The notes beneath the pieces were generated by a model. The model did no database searches, had not been told where the DNA came from, and was given only the letters and a program-made list of their open reading frames with translations. A stretch of DNA of 64,000 nt from JAVJQS01 sp040218815. Its GTDB lineage: Bacteria > Bacteroidota > Bacteroidia > Flavobacteriales_E > Vicingaceae. Below, one piece after another: positions 60,972-64,000 of this stretch. Position numbers and translations under genes: made by a program. How positions within the stretch are numbered: position 1 is the stretch's first letter; each line of letters begins with the position of its first letter. The stretch lies in contig JAVJQS010000003.1 in NCBI GenBank assembly GCA_040218815.1, positions 248,001-312,000 on the forward strand, read 5' to 3'.

Positions 60972-61000
60972 AAAAAAGCCGCTCTTTTCAGAACGGCTTT
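60972..61000 (-). terminator. Terminator of the rpoC-DUF3467 transcript
   Basis: On the minus strand an 11-base stem AAAGCCGTTCT / AGAGCGGCTTT (one G.T pair) with a GAAA tetraloop, ending in a T run (60972-60977). 24 bases past the DUF3467 stop. Confidence 0.9.
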
Positions 61001-61024
61001 CTTTTATCCTATGTCATGAATGAA

Positions 61025-61354
61025 TTAAGCTTCCCCTTGTGGACCGCCGAAATTCATTGGAAACTGTGGGCTTTCGGCATCCTTTACGCCCCCATGCTGC
61101 TGCTCAAACTTTGCTAAATTATCTTGCAACGCGCGCATCAAACGTTTAGCATGCTCTGGTGTCATCATAATTCTTGATTTAACCTTTGCCTTAGGCAATC
61201 CAGGCATAACCTTTATAAAGTCAAACACAAACTCTGAGTTTGAATGACTGATAATGGCTAGATTAGAATAAATTCCTTCCGCTATATCTTCATTCAACTC
61301 GATGTTTAGCTTTCCTTCTTGTTGCCCTTCAGGCTTTTTCGCTTCGTCACTCAT
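61025..61354 (-). CDS. DUF3467 domain protein
   Basis: Small cytosolic protein of 109 residues. Family block: LNIELNEDIAEGIYSNLAII followed by HSNSEFVFDFIKVMPGLPKAKVKSRIMMTPEHAKRLM-type sequence (read in two parts) and a Gly/Gln-rich tail. Function unknown; it follows rpoC by 6 bases and shares its terminator, a conserved position in Bacteroidota that suggests a link with transcription (inference). Confidence 0.9.
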   Translation of the reverse strand: MSDEAKKPEGQQEGKLNIELNEDIAEGIYSNLAIISHSNSEFVFDFIKVMPGLPKAKVKSRIMMTPEHAKRLMRALQDNLAKFEQQHGGVKDAESPQFPMNFGGPQGEA

Positions 61355-61360
61355 GTTTAA

Positions 61361-64000
61361 TTATGCTTCAGATTCTACTTCTTCAACTTCAGCAGTTTCT
61401 GCTGTAGCTTCTTTTCTGTTTTTCAACATTTCGTATTCCTCCTTAGAGCCTACAACATATTCTTGGTAGTCTTTCAAGCCGGTTCCTGCAGGAATTAAGT
61501 GTCCTACAATAACATTCTCTTTCAAGCCCTTCAAGCTATCTTGCTTACCGTTTACAGCTGCCTCATTCAACACTTTCGTAGTTTCCTGGAAAGATGCTGC
61601 TGAAATAAAGCTATCTGTCTGTAGTGAAGCTCTTGTAATCCCTTGCAATACAGAATTTGAAGTTGAAGGAACAGCATCTCTAAATTCTACCACCTTCTTA
61701 TCTTGGCGCTTCAATTTAGAATTCTCTTCACGCAACTTACGTGCAGAAACGATTTGTCCTTGCTTCATATCTTCAGATTCACCGGCGTCAACAATAATCT
61801 TCTTACCGAAGATCCAATCGTTTTCTTCAGCAAAATCTGATTTATTTACGATTTGTTTTTCTAAGAATCTTGTGTCTCCTGGATCTTCAATGATTACTTT
61901 ACGCATCATTTGACGTACAATTACTTCAAAGTGCTTATCGTTAATCTTCACACCCTGCAAACGATATACTTCTTGTACTTCGTTTACCAAGTATTCTTGT
62001 ACTTGAGTTGGTCCTTTAATTGCCAAAATATCAGCAGGAGTAATTGCTCCATCAGACAATGGCACACCAGCTCTAACAAAGTCGTTTTCTTGAACTAATA
62101 TATGTTTCGATAAGTTGATCAAGTACTTCTTCACTTCTCCTGTTCTCGATTCCACGATAACCTCACGATTACCACGCTTAATCTTACCAAAAGAAACTAT
62201 ACCGTCAATTTCAGAAACAACTGCTGGGTTAGATGGGTTACGCGCCTCAAATAACTCTGTTACTCGTGGCAGACCACCTGTAATATCACCAGACTTACCT
62301 GAAGTTCTTGGAATTTTAACCAGTGTTTTTCCACTTTCAATCTTGTCACCTTCCTTCACAACAATGTGAGCTCCCACTGGCAAGTTGTAGGTTTTTAATA
62401 CTTCCTTCTTGTTGTTCAACAACTTAATCTCAGGAATCAACTTCTTATCTCTGGTTTCAGTAATTACCTTTTCGGTAAATCCTGTCTGCTCATCAGATTC
62501 TTCTTTATAAGTAACTCCATCCACTAAGTTTTCAAAAGCTACTGTTCCTGGAAGCTCAGCAATAATCAAGGCGTTGTATGGATCCCAATGGCAAATCAAG
62601 TCTCCTTTCTTCACTTTAGATCCTTCTTTCTTCTCTAAGATTGAACCGTAAGGAATAACATTCGTTGTTAAAGCAATTTTTGTTTTTGGATCTAAAATTC
62701 TAGCTTCAGCTGAACGTCCTACAACAATATCTACTTTCTTACCATCTCTATCTTCTCCTTCTACAGTTCTCAATTCGTCAATTTCTAAAATACCATCGTA
62801 TTTGGCTTCAACTCTCGACTCATCAGCAATTTTAGATGCTGTACCACCTACGTGGAACGTTCTCAATGTCAACTGCGTTCCTGGTTCTCCAATAGACTGA
62901 GCAGCGATAACACCAACTGATTCTCCTTTTTGAGCCATTCTACCAGTAGCTAAACTTCTACCGTAGCATTTAGAACAAACACCTCTTTTCAATTCACATG
63001 AAAGTACTGAACGCATTTCCACTTCATCAATTGGAGAGTCTTGAATTTCTTGAGCAACTGGTTCAGTTACTTCTTCACCTGCAGCAATAATCAAGTCACC
63101 TGTATTTGGATGATAGATATCGTGAACTGTTGTTCTACCCAAGATACGATCGTAAAGAGATTCTACTTCCTCATCGTTTTTCATCAATGCTGAAATGGTA
63201 ACACCTCTTAGCGTTCCACAATCAACACTTGAAATTACAACATCCTGAGAAACGTCCACCAATCTTCTTGTTAAGTAACCCGCATCTGCTGTTTTAAGTG
63301 CTGTATCGGCCAAACCTTTACGTGCACCGTGAGTCGAAATAAAGTACTCGAGAATCGAAAGACCTTCCTTAAAGTTAGATAAAATCGGGTTTTCAATAAT
63401 TTCTTGTCCTGATGAACCAGATTTTTGTGGCTTAGCCATCAATCCCCTCATTCCAGAAAGCTGTCTAATTTGTTCTTTAGAACCACGAGCTCCAGAATCA
63501 AACATCATATAAACTGAGTTGAAACCTTGATTATCAGTTTTCAATCGTGTCATTACAGTGTTCGTCAAGCGCGTATTGGTATGTGTCCAAATATCAATTA
63601 TCTGGTTATAACGTTCATTGTTTGTAATGAAACCCATGTTATAGTTGTTCCATACTTCCTTCACTTGCTCGTCTGCTTTTTCCATCATTTCTTCCTTCAC
63701 ATCAGGAACTATAACATCTTGCAAGTTAAACGAAAGACCACCTCTAAAAGACATCTCATAGCCTAAACTCTTGATTTCATCTAAGAAATTCGCTGTCTTC
63801 GCAGTACCAGCAACTTTCAAGATCTCACCAATAATGTCTCTCAATGATTTTTTAGTCAATAATTCATTGATAAAAGGCACTTCATCTGGCACAACCTGGT
63901 TAAAGATCACTCTACCACAAGTTGTTTCAATCAATTCAGATTTGTCATTCTTCGTAATTCTAACTTTGATTTTCGCGTGAATATCAAGTCTTCCCTCGTT
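61361..64000 (-). CDS. rpoC: RNA polymerase beta' subunit, C-terminal 879 residues (5' end outside window)
   Basis: The frame is open to the window edge (the 'start' at 63934 is an internal Leu codon), so the gene continues beyond base 64000. Visible parts: the bridge-helix/trigger-loop side with DSGARGSKEQIRQLSGMRG, the second zinc site (VDCGTLRG and CELKRGVCSKCYGR), the trigger loop GVIAAQSIGEPGTQLTLRTFH, a beta-rich insertion region (~residues 350-640 of the fragment), and the C-terminal domain with TRASLQTDSFISAASFQETTKVL. The final acidic tail ETAEVEEVESEA ends the protein. It catalyses RNA synthesis with beta; operon with DUF3467. Confidence 0.98.
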   Translation of the reverse strand, partial: NEGRLDIHAKIKVRITKNDKSELIETTCGRVIFNQVVPDEVPFINELLTKKSLRDIIGEILKVAGTAKTANFLDEIKSLGYEMSFRGGLSFNLQDVIVPDVKEEMMEKADEQVKEVWNNYNMGFITNNERYNQIIDIWTHTNTRLTNTVMTRLKTDNQGFNSVYMMFDSGARGSKEQIRQLSGMRGLMAKPQKSGSSGQEIIENPILSNFKEGLSILEYFISTHGARKGLADTALKTADAGYLTRRLVDVSQDVVISSVDCGTLRGVTISALMKNDEEVESLYDRILGRTTVHDIYHPNTGDLIIAAGEEVTEPVAQEIQDSPIDEVEMRSVLSCELKRGVCSKCYGRSLATGRMAQKGESVGVIAAQSIGEPGTQLTLRTFHVGGTASKIADESRVEAKYDGILEIDELRTVEGEDRDGKKVDIVVGRSAEARILDPKTKIALTTNVIPYGSILEKKEGSKVKKGDLICHWDPYNALIIAELPGTVAFENLVDGVTYKEESDEQTGFTEKVITETRDKKLIPEIKLLNNKKEVLKTYNLPVGAHIVVKEGDKIESGKTLVKIPRTSGKSGDITGGLPRVTELFEARNPSNPAVVSEIDGIVSFGKIKRGNREVIVESRTGEVKKYLINLSKHILVQENDFVRAGVPLSDGAITPADILAIKGPTQVQEYLVNEVQEVYRLQGVKINDKHFEVIVRQMMRKVIIEDPGDTRFLEKQIVNKSDFAEENDWIFGKKIIVDAGESEDMKQGQIVSARKLREENSKLKRQDKKVVEFRDAVPSTSNSVLQGITRASLQTDSFISAASFQETTKVLNEAAVNGKQDSLKGLKENVIVGHLIPAGTGLKDYQEYVVGSKEEYEMLKNRKEATAETAEVEEVESEA

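Noticed and set aside
61910..63980. Plus-strand frames opposite rpoC
   Set aside because: Antisense shadows of a highly conserved gene.

Overview
The window is AT-rich chromosomal DNA from a member of the Bacteroidota, most likely an environmental, aerobic lineage of the Flavobacteriales/Cytophagales type. I cannot place it to genus. The evidence is lineage-specific: four secreted proteins with type IX secretion (T9SS, Por-type) C-terminal sorting domains, two TonB-dependent receptors with carboxypeptidase-like N-terminal domains, lipoproteins with acidic residues after the lipid Cys, DUF1573, DUF3467 downstream of rpoC, a short ProS, a long Bacteroidota-type urocanase, and many promoters of the TTG-N19-TAnnTTTG type. 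The sequence is mostly core chromosome. I see no prophage, insertion sequence, CRISPR array or rRNA operon.

Layout. 1-4.4 kb: 3' end of a threonine aldolase gene, a DUF2797 gene, a TMTC-like TPR membrane protein and a small lipoprotein. 4.5-9.1 kb: a coupled three-gene set (PIG-L deacetylase, a 44-residue membrane micro-protein not in a long-ORF list, sodium:solute symporter), then a cold-shock gene. 9.1-18.1 kb: GT-C-like membrane protein, DEAD-box helicase, small OMP, M90-like peptidase, outer-membrane TonB-type barrel, secreted Kelch protein. 18.2-24.8 kb: metal permease plus CDF-like transporter, yidC-pyrG, an unrecognised secreted protein. 24.8-28.8 kb: TonB receptor, holA, an orphan PD-(D/E)xK nuclease domain. 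28.8-36.3 kb: two overlapping subtilisin-like T9SS cargo genes, a PPP-type phosphatase, a LamG-like T9SS cargo. 36.5-40.2 kb: oxidoreductase, tRNA-Glu with rpsT, proS and a coupled unknown gene. 40.3-45.8 kb: low-complexity lipoprotein, FadL-type porin, LysM glucosaminidase, ACC-deaminase-like enzyme, a 52-residue DUF5522 gene, and a pair of heptamer-based repeats. 45.8-52.8 kb: urocanase, pseudouridine synthase, MBL-fold hydrolase, flavoprotein, NhaC-type antiporter. 53-58.7 kb: an envelope cluster (tandem-domain SPOR-like protein, OMP with TSP3 and SPOR-like modules, S41 protease, DUF1573). 59-60.8 kb: HxlR regulator divergent from a two-domain SnoaL-like lipoprotein. 61-64 kb: DUF3467 and the 3' two-thirds of rpoC.

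The observations most worth follow-up are: (1) two copies of an 84-bp element attached to ATAATGG heptamer arrays of different copy number. Both arrays begin inside a stop codon. The second copy continues as degenerate heptamers that stay in 7-nt phase right up to the hutU ATG; (2) three copies of an inverted repeat (TTACTTG-N7-CAAGTAA and variants) centred 30-31 bp apart between the HxlR gene and its divergent target, sitting on both promoters; (3) the 44-residue membrane micro-protein overlapping both of its neighbours. None of these amounts to a proven new system. They are sequence patterns that can be checked.
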